Shown: positions 36,974-45,897, counted from the first letter of the stretch. The stretch is 64,000 nucleotides of DNA from G965197715 sp965247615 (GCA_965247615.1 OZ252022.1:1550001-1614000), one strand, 5' to 3'. The notes: a model not told the origin generated them from the letters alone. Made by a program: numbers and translations.

Positions 36974-37708
36974 TCACCAGGGGAGGGTGATGAGCTCGCC
37001 ATCTTTGAGCTGGACGACCTCGCCGGAGAGGTCCATGCCGACCTGGGCCGCGAGGACGAAGACGCTGCCCAGGCTGTCGGGGCCGGGCATGCGCTGGCGG
37101 GCCTCCTCCGGGGCGTTCTCGGTGGCGATGGCGACACCGGGGGAGATGCAGACGACGCAGACGTTGGAGTCCCTGAATTCTCCCGCGGCGAAGCGGGTGA
37201 AGGTGCGGATGGCGTCCTTGCTGACGGAGTAGGCGGTGGCAGTGGAGCCTACGCCGCCGCCGCCGTGCATGGTGATGATGTGGCCGGACTGCCTGGCCTC
37301 CATGTGGGGCAGGACATACTTGGTGCAGAGGAAGGTGCCGCCGAGGTTGGTCTCGATGACGCGGTCCCAGCTGTCCTTTGACATATCAGGGATGCGGGGC
37401 CAACGCGGGACGCCCCAGTTGAAATGGGTGACAATGGCTGCGTTGTTGATGAGGATATCGATGCGGCCGAAGCGGTCGAGGACCTGGTCCACCATGGACT
37501 TGACCTTGGCCTCGTCCCGGACATCGGCCTCGACGGTGAGGACTTCGGCGCCGAGCTCGCCCAGCTCGCCTGCGACTCTGCCGACGTCTGCAATGTCGGC
37601 GAGCGCAACCTTGGCGCCCGCTTGGGCGATGGTGAGTGCTGCGTGGCGTCCGATGCCCATGGCCGGACCCGTGATGAGGGCGACTCTTCCGTCAAGTTCT
37701 CCTGCCAT
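36974..37708 (-). CDS. Short-chain dehydrogenase/reductase, atypical catalytic loop
   Basis: A 244-residue SDR. Cofactor motif VALITGPAMGIGRHAAL, structural motif DILINNAA, active Tyr-Lys in AYSVSKDA, and the conserved ISPGV. The catalytic Ser loop is unusual. Where FabG-like enzymes have IxxSS about 13 residues before the Tyr, this protein has ITMHGGGGVG and the loop is two residues shorter, so no Ser occupies the place. The cofactor Asp in ALADIADV suggests NAD. Ends at a terminator, and GAGGGG precedes the ATG. It may have altered activity or use another residue. Confidence 0.88.
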   Translation of the reverse strand: MAGELDGRVALITGPAMGIGRHAALTIAQAGAKVALADIADVGRVAGELGELGAEVLTVEADVRDEAKVKSMVDQVLDRFGRIDILINNAAIVTHFNWGVPRWPRIPDMSKDSWDRVIETNLGGTFLCTKYVLPHMEARQSGHIITMHGGGGVGSTATAYSVSKDAIRTFTRFAAGEFRDSNVCVVCISPGVAIATENAPEEARQRMPGPDSLGSVFVLAAQVGMDLSGEVVQLKDGELITLPW

Positions 37709-37927
37709 GATTCCCCTCGCAAGACTAGGATCGGGCTGGTGAAGCCTGGGGGAGTATAGCCGCGCGCCAAGGGAGCGTCAACGTGGGTCGCTGGCGCGAC
37801 TTCTTCTGTTATGAAACATGGGTGACACTCTCCGGTAGGATGTTCTGGTCCAAGGAACAACGCCACATGGGAGGAGGTCACCCGTCTGAAGACGAGCAGT
37901 TGGTACGGCCTCTAGCAACGATTAGCC

Positions 37928-38339
37928 TGGATCAAGATGCACGAGCACGGCGCGCCCGTGACCCAGGTCTGTACCCAGTACTGGATCAGCCGCAAGATCT
38001 TCTCCAAGTGGTACGGCCGCTACCGGGAGGCGGGAAGGGAATTCAACGTGCTCACGGACCGCTCCTATCGAGCAGGCCCTCGCTGGCCTCGGCATCCGCC
38101 ACAAGCTCATCCCCGTGGGGACCCCCCAGCAGACCGGCAAGGTCGAACGCTCCCATCGCACCCTCGACGAGGAATGCCTCAACTCCCGGACCTTTCGCAA
38201 ACCCCGGCCCCGAGCGTTCGCCATCAAACGCTGGTTCACCTTCTACAACTCCCAACGCCCCCATTCCGCCCTCCACTGGCACACCCCACTCCAGACCCGC
38301 CGCTCCTTCCAGGAATACCAGCGTGTTACCCATGGTTGA
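37928..38339 (+). pseudogene. IS481/IS3-type transposase remnant
   Basis: The first part encodes an HTH (WIKMHEHGAPVTQVCTQYWI, then SRKIFSKWYGRYREAG). After TDRSYR the frame changes and joins directly to the integrase-core end (IRHKLIPVGTPQQTGKVERS, then HRTLDEECLNS and FYNSQRPHSALHW with the catalytic Glu in KVERS). The middle of the catalytic domain, with the two Asp residues, is deleted. No clear terminal repeats were identified. Inactive relic, placed just downstream of purS. Confidence 0.85.
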
Positions 38340-38550
38340 AATCAATACACCTTCCGGAACTGGGCCGCACGAGAGCCTCTCAGCTTCAAAGGCCGCCACA
38401 TCGCCGCCTTCATCTGGGCCCCTGCGCTCCAACTGCGCCATCGGGGCCGGTTGTCTGGAAGCAATTCGAAGGGGGAGCGACCTAGATGGAGACAGTGTCT
38501 CCGGCACCGAATCGAAGCTGGCCGGAAGGACGCGGTGGAGGAATGCCGCT

Positions 38551-38826
38551 CTAGGAGGCGGAGCTGCCGGCTGCCGGGCTCGGTTCCACTTCAAAGTGGA
38601 ACTCTTCGATGACCGGATTGGCCAGCAGCTTGCGGCACATCTCCTCCACTTGGCCGGTAGCTGCGCTTTCGCTGGCCGCCTCCAACGACAGCTCCACGTA
38701 CTTGCCCACCCGCGCCGAGCTCACGGAGGCAAACCCCAGGTTCCTGAGCGCCCCAAGCACAGTCAGACCCTGCGGATCGTTTACTGTGGGCTTCAGACTC
38801 ACGTAGACCCGGGCTACAAAGCGCAT
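38551..38826 (-). CDS. purS: Phosphoribosylformylglycinamidine synthase subunit PurS
   Basis: The small third subunit of the PurLQS complex of purine synthesis. 91 residues: RFVARVYVSLKPTVNDPQGL, VLGALRNLGFASVSSARVGK, YVELSLEA, then a helix (VEEMCRKLLANPVIEEFHFE). The ATG at 38826 begins the conserved first strand; the longer frame is not homologous. It is the last pur gene of the minus-strand block, but purQ and purL, which usually follow, are absent. An IS481 relic lies there instead. Confidence 0.93.
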   Translation of the reverse strand: MRFVARVYVSLKPTVNDPQGLTVLGALRNLGFASVSSARVGKYVELSLEAASESAATGQVEEMCRKLLANPVIEEFHFEVEPSPAAGSSAS

Positions 38827-38873
38827 GGGTGCCTCGGTCGTCGCAAGGGCTGCGGAGGTGACGGGGCCGGAGC

Positions 38874-39521
38874 CTAGGATTCCTCCATGAACCCACCTGG
38901 TTCGCAGCCCGAAGCAAGCTCCGGGCCCCGGCCTCGATAGGCGCCGGCAAACGCTCGAATGGCAGCCTCGTCCACCGTCTCGAGGTACTGCGCGACGCGC
39001 CACGCCGTCAGGGCGATGGTCTGTGTCATCTGTGGGTAGGGCGCCAGAATCACGTACTGCGGGTACGATGGGAGCTTCTTGACGGTCTCTTCAAGGGAGT
39101 CAATGATGGCCTGGTCCTCAGTGTTGTACTGCACCAGTATGAAGCCGTGCTCCAGGTTGTGGACCTGGATCTCCTCGGGCAGCGGTGACGTGAAGATGCC
39201 GCACCTAGTCCATGAGGGCGAGTGGGTCCCAGACGTCGGCGGGACGGAGTTGTAGTAGGCTGCGGGTGCGGCCTCGCCCGCATCCAAGTGAAGACGCCCT
39301 TGGTCCGGAAAAGTTTCCCCGGGGGTATCGCCGGACTGGGGCCCCGAAGCCTCCCGGGGGCCCCCGAAGCCCGGCACGGATGGCAGGATCAGGCCGGCGA
39401 TTATGATCACACCCAAAAGCGCTATGCCGACGACGGCCAGGTAACGGAGGATCTTCCGTCGCAGCTGCCTGCGCCCGCGCCGCGCCGCGCGCCGCTCCGT
39501 TCTGCCTGGTGATTTGGCCAA
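38874..39521 (-). CDS. DUF3105 membrane-anchored protein
   Basis: 215 residues: a basic N-terminus (GRTERRAARRGRRQLRRKI), one membrane helix (YLAVVGIALLGVIIIAGLIL), then an extracellular DUF3105 domain with YYNSVPPTSGTHSPSWTRCG and IQVHNLEHGFILVQYN. The paired His residues in SGTH and LEHG could bind metal. Common in Actinobacteriota and Chloroflexota; function unknown. It starts with TTG. It sits inside the purine block between purC and purS without an obvious metabolic link. Confidence 0.85.
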   Translation of the reverse strand: MAKSPGRTERRAARRGRRQLRRKILRYLAVVGIALLGVIIIAGLILPSVPGFGGPREASGPQSGDTPGETFPDQGRLHLDAGEAAPAAYYNSVPPTSGTHSPSWTRCGIFTSPLPEEIQVHNLEHGFILVQYNTEDQAIIDSLEETVKKLPSYPQYVILAPYPQMTQTIALTAWRVAQYLETVDEAAIRAFAGAYRGRGPELASGCEPGGFMEES

Positions 39522-39532
39522 GCTATCCCTCC

Positions 39533-40447
39533 TCAGGGCAGAGCTTCACCAGTCAGCCGTTGATAGGCCTCCTGGTAGCGCTGGTGTGTCTTCTCCACAA
39601 TCTCCTCCGGAAGCTCCGGGGCGGGAGGCTCCCGGTCCCAACCGCTCTCGATGAGCCAGTCGCGGACGAACTGCTTGTCGTAGTTGGGCTGACTCTTGCC
39701 GGGGGAGTGCCCCTCGGCGTCCCAGAAGCGGCTTGAGTCCGGCGTGAGCACCTCGTCGATGAGGATCATCTCATCATCGAGCAGCCCAAACTCAAATTTG
39801 GTATCGGCAATGATGATCCCGCGGGAGAGGGCGTAGTCGTGGGCAGCCTGGTACACTTCCAGGGTCTTCTCTTCCAGCTTCGCGGTCAGCTCGGCGCCTA
39901 CCATGTCCCGCACCTGGTCGATGGAGAGGGGCAGGTCGTGCCCCTCCTCTGCCTTGGTGGTGGGCGTGAAAAGCAGGCGGGGAAGCCGGTCTCCGTCACG
40001 AAGACCCTCGGGCATCTTCTCGCCGTGAACGGTGCCCTTGCGCTGGTACTCCGCCAGCGCCGACCCCGTGAGGTAGCCCCGCGCTACGCACTCCACGTCG
40101 ACCCGCTGCGCCCTGCGGACCACCATGGCGCGCCGCGCAACCTCGTCGGGCACGGGGCCAACCGACGCTCCGTCCAGGGCCTCGGTCACCGCCTGACTCC
40201 CATCGCCGGCCATGCCGATGAGGTGGTTGGGGATCAGGTCCGCGGTGCGCCGGAACCAGAAATCAGAGATGTGGGCCAGCACCACCCCCTTTTCGGGGAT
40301 GGCCGTAGGCAGCACGACGTCGAAGGCGGAGATGCGGTCCGTGGCCACCATGAGGAGCAGACCGTTTCCCAGGTCATAGGTGTCCCGCACCTTTCCACGG
40401 TGCAGGAGGTTCGGCAGGGTGGTTTCGACTACGGTTGTAAGGCTCAT
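39533..40447 (-). CDS. purC: Phosphoribosylaminoimidazole-succinocarboxamide synthase
   Basis: SAICAR synthase, step eight of purine synthesis. 304 residues. HRGKVRDTYDLGNGLLLMVA starts the ATP-binding region, then TDRISAFDVVLP, VARGYLTGSALAEYQRKGTV and IADTKFEFGLLDDEMILIDE with the metal acids, and the C-terminal SPGKSQPNYDKQFVRDWL. Length is of the longer PurC type. The ATG at 40447 removes a non-homologous leader. It lies downstream of purB. Confidence 0.96.
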   Translation of the reverse strand: MSLTTVVETTLPNLLHRGKVRDTYDLGNGLLLMVATDRISAFDVVLPTAIPEKGVVLAHISDFWFRRTADLIPNHLIGMAGDGSQAVTEALDGASVGPVPDEVARRAMVVRRAQRVDVECVARGYLTGSALAEYQRKGTVHGEKMPEGLRDGDRLPRLLFTPTTKAEEGHDLPLSIDQVRDMVGAELTAKLEEKTLEVYQAAHDYALSRGIIIADTKFEFGLLDDEMILIDEVLTPDSSRFWDAEGHSPGKSQPNYDKQFVRDWLIESGWDREPPAPELPEEIVEKTHQRYQEAYQRLTGEALP

Positions 40448-40540
40448 AACACTTCCATGTGAATGTGGTGTGAAGGAAGCGCCGGGAATCCCTCGCCCCC
40501 TGGCCAGCTTCACCAGTTGAAGCGTGAACTCTATGGTAAC

Positions 40541-41830
40541 TTATAGTCCCAGCCGCTGAAAGACTTGATTGACATAACGCGTATAATAGCTGTAATCGAA
40601 CAGCTCCTCCATCTCTTGGGCTTGGAAGCGGCCCGTCACCTCCGGGTCGTGCCGCAGCAGCTCCCGGAAGTCGGCCCCTGAGTCCCAGGCGCGCATGGCG
40701 TGGTCCTGCACCACCTTGTACGCCTCCTCCCGGCTGGCCCCCTTTTCGATGAGCGCCAGCAGCACCCGCTGGGAGAAGACCAGGCCATGGGACGACTCGA
40801 CATTCCGGAGCATCCGATCGGGATAGACCCGCATCCCCCGTACGATGCCCGTGAACAGGTCCAGAATGTAGTCCAGCGCCATGCACGAGTCCGGGAGAAT
40901 CAGCCGCTCCGCAGAGGAGTGGCTGATGTCCCGCTCGTGCCACAGGGCCACGTTCTCCATGGCCGTGACCGCATGGCCACGGAGAAGGCGGGCCAGGCCG
41001 CAGACCCGCTCAGAGAGCTCCGGGTTCCGCTTATGGGGCATGGCGGAAGACCCGGTTTGGCCTTCGGCGAAGGGCTCCTCTGCCTCCCGGACCTCGGTCC
41101 GCTGCAGGTGCCGGATCTCCGTCGCGAACTTCTCCAGCGACGCCGCGATGATGGCCAACGTTGTAACGAAGTGCGCGTGGCGGTCTCGCTGCACTATCTG
41201 ATTGGAGATGGCGTCTGGCTTGAGGCCCAGCTCGGCGCAGGCGCGCTCCTCCAGCCCCGGCGACAACGTGGCGTAGGTGCCCACCGCGCCGGAAATCTTG
41301 CCGACGCTGATCTCGTCCCGGGCGAGGGATAGACGCTTCAGGTGGCGGCGCACCTCTTCACGCCAGAGGGCCAGTTTCAGTCCAAAGGTGATTGGCTCGG
41401 CGTGAACACCGTGGGTCCGGCCCATCATCAGCGTGTCCTTGAACTCCACAGCCCGGGTCGACAGGGCGTCCAGCAGGTCCTCTAGGTCCTCCGCCAGGAT
41501 GCCCGCGGCCTCCGCCATCTGAATGTTCTGGGCCGTGTCGATGATGTCGTTGGACGTCAGGCCCAGATGGACCCATCGTCCCTCTGGTCCCAGGTTCTGG
41601 GTGATGGAGCGAGTGAAGGCCGTCATGTCGTGGCGCGTGCGCTGGAAGATCTCCTCAAGAAGCCCAAGGTCGTGCCGGGCATTGCGCAGCAGGGCCATGT
41701 CCTCCGGAGGGATGACCCCTTGGGCTGCCCAGGCTTCGCATACGGCCAGCTCCACGCGTAGCCAGAGGTCGTACTTGCGCTCGTCGGACCAGACCTGCTT
41801 CATGCGAGGCCGGGCGTAGCGATCTATCAA
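40541..41830 (-). CDS. purB: Adenylosuccinate lyase
   Basis: Cleaves SAICAR and adenylosuccinate. 429 residues. Begins IDRYARPRMKQVWSDERKYD; catalytic regions are MMGRTHGVHAEPITFG with His, the signature loop SSAMPHKRNPELSERVCGLA, and TSNDIIDTAQ. The start is TTG with AGGAG eight bases upstream. Single-chain, normal length, adjacent to purC on the same strand. Confidence 0.96.
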   Translation of the reverse strand: MIDRYARPRMKQVWSDERKYDLWLRVELAVCEAWAAQGVIPPEDMALLRNARHDLGLLEEIFQRTRHDMTAFTRSITQNLGPEGRWVHLGLTSNDIIDTAQNIQMAEAAGILAEDLEDLLDALSTRAVEFKDTLMMGRTHGVHAEPITFGLKLALWREEVRRHLKRLSLARDEISVGKISGAVGTYATLSPGLEERACAELGLKPDAISNQIVQRDRHAHFVTTLAIIAASLEKFATEIRHLQRTEVREAEEPFAEGQTGSSAMPHKRNPELSERVCGLARLLRGHAVTAMENVALWHERDISHSSAERLILPDSCMALDYILDLFTGIVRGMRVYPDRMLRNVESSHGLVFSQRVLLALIEKGASREEAYKVVQDHAMRAWDSGADFRELLRHDPEVTGRFQAQEMEELFDYSYYTRYVNQVFQRLGL

Positions 41831-41927
41831 GAATCAGCTCCTCGGGAGTTGGCCGCGCATCCAGCATAGCATAGCCCCCCGGGTGGACGAAGGGGGGAGT
41901 GCGCCGTCCCTCCGGGGACTCGCGGCC

Positions 41928-42629
41928 CTACTTCCGCACTCTCCGAAGCCTCCGCAGGACGGCGTCGCTCCGCAGCTCGCGCATGGGGTCCGAGGCGATC
42001 CACCGGGCGCTGGCGGAGTCCATCTCATGGACCGCCGCTGTCGTGCTCAGTGCCCTGTCCCTGAGCTCCAGGTTGCCCTTCCCAATCTGCCGTAGCGCCC
42101 AGTTGACCTTCTTCTTGACTATGTTGCGGCTGTCTGTTGCTTCCCGCGCGATGATGGGGAAGAAGCGCTCGAACACAGCATCCGATGAGGTCTTGTCGTA
42201 GACCGGCTGCGTCGCCATCGGCACGAAGCCCGCGCGCTTGACAAACTCCGCATCCCTGGCGCTCCACTCCACGGCCTTACGATGAGCGAACTCCGTACTA
42301 TCGAACAGGTGGTTGCAGCACCCGTCGCAGACGTCCCAGGAATCGAAATCAACCACCCAGCGCTCCATCTGCTCCTCGGCTACCACCTGGGGCCGGTCCA
42401 CCAGCGCCGCGAGGATCCGCGCATCACGGCGCCCCGATCTCCACAGTTCCAAGGCCAGTTCACGGTCCTTGCCGGCCTCCTTGGCCAGCTTGCGCAGATC
42501 CGGCAAGGGCACGCTGAGCGTGTTCCGGGTGTTGATGCCAAACCTGGCGATACCCGCGGCGGCCGCTGGATTCCTCAGAGACTCCAGGCGCCCCATGATT
42601 TCGTCGCAGGTCTTGGCTGTGTTCCTCAA
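41928..42629 (-). CDS. AlkD-like DNA alkylation repair protein
   Basis: A HEAT-like repeat protein of the AlkC/AlkD group (PF08713-type), about 233 residues. Motifs: SLRNPAAAAGIARFGINTRN, SVPLPDLRKLAKEAGKD, VDFDSWDVCDGCCNHLFDST and ATDSRNIVKKKVNWALRQIG. AlkD excises positively charged alkylpurines without base flipping. The start is uncertain: TTG at 42629 gives a homologue-like N-terminus, ATG at 42596 is shorter, and GTG at 42710 adds an unrelated leader; none has a good ribosome binding site. Confidence 0.8.
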   Translation of the reverse strand: MRNTAKTCDEIMGRLESLRNPAAAAGIARFGINTRNTLSVPLPDLRKLAKEAGKDRELALELWRSGRRDARILAALVDRPQVVAEEQMERWVVDFDSWDVCDGCCNHLFDSTEFAHRKAVEWSARDAEFVKRAGFVPMATQPVYDKTSSDAVFERFFPIIAREATDSRNIVKKKVNWALRQIGKGNLELRDRALSTTAAVHEMDSASARWIASDPMRELRSDAVLRRLRRVRK

Positions 42630-42713
42630 GCAAAGCGTTGCGCGAAGCTGCGGGCGCTCCAGGCATGCCCCGTTCGACCGCAACCCCGGGCCGCCCTCGC
42701 CGGACCCCACAGG

Positions 42714-43400
42714 CTACCGGCCGACAGCGGCCTCGCTTCGCACAGCCGCCAGGACTGGCGCGAAGTCCTCGAAGGGCTGGAAGTCGATGCCCTGCTGGAT
42801 GCAATGTCCCACCAGCGGCCCGCGGGCAAAGACCATGTCCGACTTTGAGGCGGGGCAGAAGTCGGAGTGGCCGTCCCCGACGTAGATGATCCGGTCCACG
42901 CGCTCGCGGAACCCCTCGAGGACCCGGCACTTGCAGTTGCCCCAGCCAACGCAGCCCGGCTTGGCGTAGCGGTACAGGAACTCCAGACCCGCTGTGCCTG
43001 TCCTTGTTTCGACAGAGAAGGCAGGAGCGCTGCCCTCGATCCCGTACCGTTCGAGGACAGCTCGAACGTAGAAGTCCAGGCCGTAGGTGACGATAGCCAA
43101 ATGAATTGCATGTGCAGTGCAATACGATAACAGGTCCAGGAAGCCGGCCCGCAGGTTCCCGTGCTTGGCCGCGTATTGTCCCATCTCCTCAGGCGTGGCC
43201 TGGACCCGGCGAAACGCGGCCTCCTGGTAGGCCTGAAGCGTCAGGTCCCCCTGGCGGAACCGCTCCCGCAGCTTCTCCCACTCCGCCGCGCCATAGCGAT
43301 TCAGTAGCAGCTCGGCCACGTTCTGCTCTGCGGCCGTCTCGTCGAAGTCCACAAGAACGGCCAATTCCAAGCGTCGGGGCGCCTCAGCCTCTCCACCCAT
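42714..43400 (-). CDS. HAD-superfamily phosphatase (MtnX/SerB-like)
   Basis: 228 residues of HAD subclass IB. Motif I is VLVDFDETAAEQN (nucleophile Asp and the DxD acid), motif II the Thr in AIVTYGLDFYV, and motif III/IV DRIIYVGDGHSDFCPA. A helical cap lies between I and II. The GDGxSD ending resembles phosphoserine phosphatase and MtnX-type enzymes, so the substrate is a small phosphate ester of unknown identity. It is three bases upstream of nothing else but purE (gap of three), hence co-transcribed with purE. Confidence 0.85.
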   Translation of the reverse strand: MGGEAEAPRRLELAVLVDFDETAAEQNVAELLLNRYGAAEWEKLRERFRQGDLTLQAYQEAAFRRVQATPEEMGQYAAKHGNLRAGFLDLLSYCTAHAIHLAIVTYGLDFYVRAVLERYGIEGSAPAFSVETRTGTAGLEFLYRYAKPGCVGWGNCKCRVLEGFRERVDRIIYVGDGHSDFCPASKSDMVFARGPLVGHCIQQGIDFQPFEDFAPVLAAVRSEAAVGR

Positions 43401-43403
43401 GCC

Positions 43404-43874
43404 CTATCCCTGCTGAAGGCGGGACCGGTAGGCTGCGTACGCCTCCCGGATATCAGGATGGCTCAGGGATAGTATGGAGGCGGCCAGGTACGCGGCGTTG
43501 CGGGCGCCCCAGGAGCCTACGGCGACGCAGGCCACGGGAATGCCTGGCGGCATCTGCGCTATCGCGTACAGCGCGTCTACTCCCTTCAGCTCACTGGTGG
43601 GCAACGGTATGCCGATGACCGGAAGCGTCGTCCAGGCGGCCAGCGCGCCAGGTAGGGCCGCCGCCCCCCCGGCAGCCGCGATGATGACCTCCAAGCCCCG
43701 TTCGGTGGCGCTGCTGCCGTACTCCTGGACTCGGGCCGGCGTCCGGTGAGCCGAGAGCACCCGGACCTCGTGAGGAACCCCTAGGTCTCCCAGGACCTTC
43801 AGCGTATCCTGGACCCAGGGCTCGTCGGTGGTGCTCCCCATGACTACACCCACCAGAGGGTTCATTTCTACCAA
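43404..43874 (-). CDS. purE: N5-carboxyaminoimidazole ribonucleotide mutase (PurE) with His substitution
   Basis: Class I PurE, step six of purine synthesis; 156 residues. VGVVMGSTTDEPWV phosphate loop, VLSAHRTPARV with the catalytic His, and GVDALYAIAQMPPGIPVACV. The usual AGGAAHLPG loop reads AGGAAALPG, so the conserved second active-site His is Ala. The fold and the first His are kept. It precedes the HAD gene by three bases. The substitution could lower activity or mark a lineage variant; PurK was not seen in the window. Confidence 0.92.
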   Translation of the reverse strand: MVEMNPLVGVVMGSTTDEPWVQDTLKVLGDLGVPHEVRVLSAHRTPARVQEYGSSATERGLEVIIAAAGGAAALPGALAAWTTLPVIGIPLPTSELKGVDALYAIAQMPPGIPVACVAVGSWGARNAAYLAASILSLSHPDIREAYAAYRSRLQQG

Positions 43875-43970
43875 GGGACTTCCTCCAACCTGTATGTGGA
43901 CTCGGCGGATCCAGAGCTCGCTAACACTATCGACTGATTGGCCTCGGTCCTGCTCGGCGGCAGGCGCATC

Positions 43971-44600
43971 CTACGCGTCGGCGGCAGGGAGTGTGTAGCA
44001 CTCCTCGAAGCTGCAGACCTCATCGACCAGTCGCAGCTTCAGGCACTCGGACGGCGAGAGAAACCGGTCCCGGCCTGAGTAGATGTAGCGCACCCACCAC
44101 CCGGGCGTGTGCAACCCCGTCCGCCGGGCGAACAGCTCCCCAATCTTGGTCTGGTACAGTGTGGCCAGCTTCTGATAGTCGCTGAAGATCTTCCGGTCTT
44201 CTCCCACAATGGTCCAAGTCCCGCCGTGAAGCATCATGGTGGAAAAGAACCCCATGGAGCGCTTGTCTCCTGCTTGGGCTATGATGGCGCCCATGGAGTA
44301 GGCGTACCCCAGGATCACGGTGTCCACGGAGACGCCAAACTCTCGCTTGACCTTGTACATGCTCTCCATCATAGAGAATCCGGCGCCCACGGAGCCCCCG
44401 CCGGAGTTGATATACACGGTGATGCGCCGTCCCGGATAGCCCTTCAGGCCCGTCGCCATGACCAGCATGGACTTGCCGAACCGCTCCGCCTCCTCGTCAT
44501 TGATGTCCCGGAGGAAGTAGACGCCGAAGCGGTCCAGCATCGTCTGGCGGGAGTTGTGCTCGGCGATGAGATCATCGAGCCGCGGTACGGGTTGCTGCAT
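43971..44600 (-). CDS. clpP: ClpP-family serine protease
   Basis: A 209-residue ClpP homologue. Catalytic Ser in LGYAYSMGAIIAQAG (usually ASSMGA), His in TMMLHGGTW, Asp in YSGRDRFLSPSE, matching the RDxFxSAxEA block, and LVDEV at the end. Start region FGVYFLRDINDEEAERFGKS with YINSGGGSVGAG as the strand/turn. The YAYSM and LHGG variations are unusual for housekeeping ClpP, so it may be a second, specialised ClpP. It lies between purD and purE and has no Clp ATPase partner nearby. Confidence 0.88.
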   Translation of the reverse strand: MQQPVPRLDDLIAEHNSRQTMLDRFGVYFLRDINDEEAERFGKSMLVMATGLKGYPGRRITVYINSGGGSVGAGFSMMESMYKVKREFGVSVDTVILGYAYSMGAIIAQAGDKRSMGFFSTMMLHGGTWTIVGEDRKIFSDYQKLATLYQTKIGELFARRTGLHTPGWWVRYIYSGRDRFLSPSECLKLRLVDEVCSFEECYTLPAADA

Positions 44601-44610
44601 GGCGCTTCCT

Positions 44611-45897
44611 TCACACCGGCGCCGCGGCGCCGGAGGCGATGTCTTCCCGATAGTGCATGTCCTGAAAGTACAACTGCCTGAGGTTGGTGTACGCCCTCAC
44701 GCCGGCCTCCTCCACCGTGCCGCCAAGGGCGGCCACCGAGAGCACCCGTCCGCCATCGGTCACCGCCGTTGCGCGCCCTGTGGCGCCGTCATAGCGCTCC
44801 TGCGTGCCCGCGTGGAAGACTAGGGCCTCTGACGCTGCCCGTTCCAGGCCCTGAATCACAAAGCCTGTCTGGTATTCTCCAGGATAGCCTCCAGAGGCGG
44901 CCACGACGGCCACACAGGCCTCCTCCGACCATTCCAAGCGAGTCCTGGCGAGCGTCCGGTTGACGATGCCCAAGAGAACATCGACCAGGTCTGTCTTCAG
45001 GCGGGGCAGCACCGCCTGTGTCTCCGGATCCCCCATCCGGCAGTTGAACTCTAGGACCTTGGGACCTTCGTCGGTCAGCATTAGCCCCGCGTACAGCACG
45101 CCTCTGAAGGGGGTTTGTTCGTAGGCCAGCGCCCGTATCGCGGGCTCCATGACGGTCCCCATCACTTGGTCCGCCAGGGCCTTGGTCCAGAAGGACGGCG
45201 GGCTGTAGGCGCCCATGCCGCCCGTGTTGGGCCCGTGGTCGCCACTCAGGGCGCGCTTGTAGTCGCACGCAGCAACCAGGGGTGTGATGTAGACGCCGTC
45301 GGTGAAGGTGAACACGCTCACCTCGCGCCCATGCAGGCATTCCTCAATGAGGACGCAGTCCCCCGCCGCGCCAAAGACTCGCTCCTCCATGCAGTCGTGG
45401 ACCGCCGCCAACGCCTCTTCGCGGCGCGTGCAGACGGTCACGCCCTTGCCGCTCGCCAGACCGTTGGCCTTCACGACCAGGGGCAGGGATGCTCCGATAA
45501 CGTACTCTCTGGCCTCCCCATAGCTCGAGAAGGCATGGGCCCACCCTGTGGGGATGCCCTGCTCCTGCATAAGCCGCTTGGCGTAGAGCTTGGACGACTC
45601 GATCCGCGCCGCTGCCTGGCTCGGACCTACGATGGGCAGTCCCGCCTCCTCGAACCGGTCCACTATGCCCATGGCCAGGGGCGTCTCCGGACCCACTACC
45701 GTCAGGTCTATATGCCGCTCGCGGGCGGCATCCACCAGTGCGGCCACGTCGGTTGCCGCAATCGACAGGTTCTCCGCGATTTCACCGGTGCCGGCGTTGC
45801 CGGGGGCAACGAAGAGCTCCTCTACCTGAGGGCTGTGGCTCAACTTCCACGCGATGGCGTGCTCGCGTCCCCCGTTGCCGATCACCAGGACGTTCAT
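44611..45897 (-). CDS. purD: Phosphoribosylamine-glycine ligase
   Basis: GAR synthetase, step two of purine synthesis; 428 residues. Starts MNVLVIGNGGREHAIAWKLS; ATP-grasp motifs VVKANGLASGKGVTVC, LIEECLHGREVSVF, TGGMGAYSPPSFW, VLYAGLMLTDEGPKVLEFNC and RMGDPETQAVLPRL. Complete. Its ATG overlaps the stop of the PIN-toxin gene upstream (ATGA), so translation of purD is tied to the toxin-antitoxin operon. Confidence 0.97.
   Translation of the reverse strand: MNVLVIGNGGREHAIAWKLSHSPQVEELFVAPGNAGTGEIAENLSIAATDVAALVDAARERHIDLTVVGPETPLAMGIVDRFEEAGLPIVGPSQAAARIESSKLYAKRLMQEQGIPTGWAHAFSSYGEAREYVIGASLPLVVKANGLASGKGVTVCTRREEALAAVHDCMEERVFGAAGDCVLIEECLHGREVSVFTFTDGVYITPLVAACDYKRALSGDHGPNTGGMGAYSPPSFWTKALADQVMGTVMEPAIRALAYEQTPFRGVLYAGLMLTDEGPKVLEFNCRMGDPETQAVLPRLKTDLVDVLLGIVNRTLARTRLEWSEEACVAVVAASGGYPGEYQTGFVIQGLERAASEALVFHAGTQERYDGATGRATAVTDGGRVLSVAALGGTVEEAGVRAYTNLRQLYFQDMHYREDIASGAAAPV

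Noticed and set aside
40571..40592. TTGACA/TATAAT words near the purB end
   Set aside because: They are only seven bases apart and lie inside the purB coding end, so they cannot form a standard promoter.
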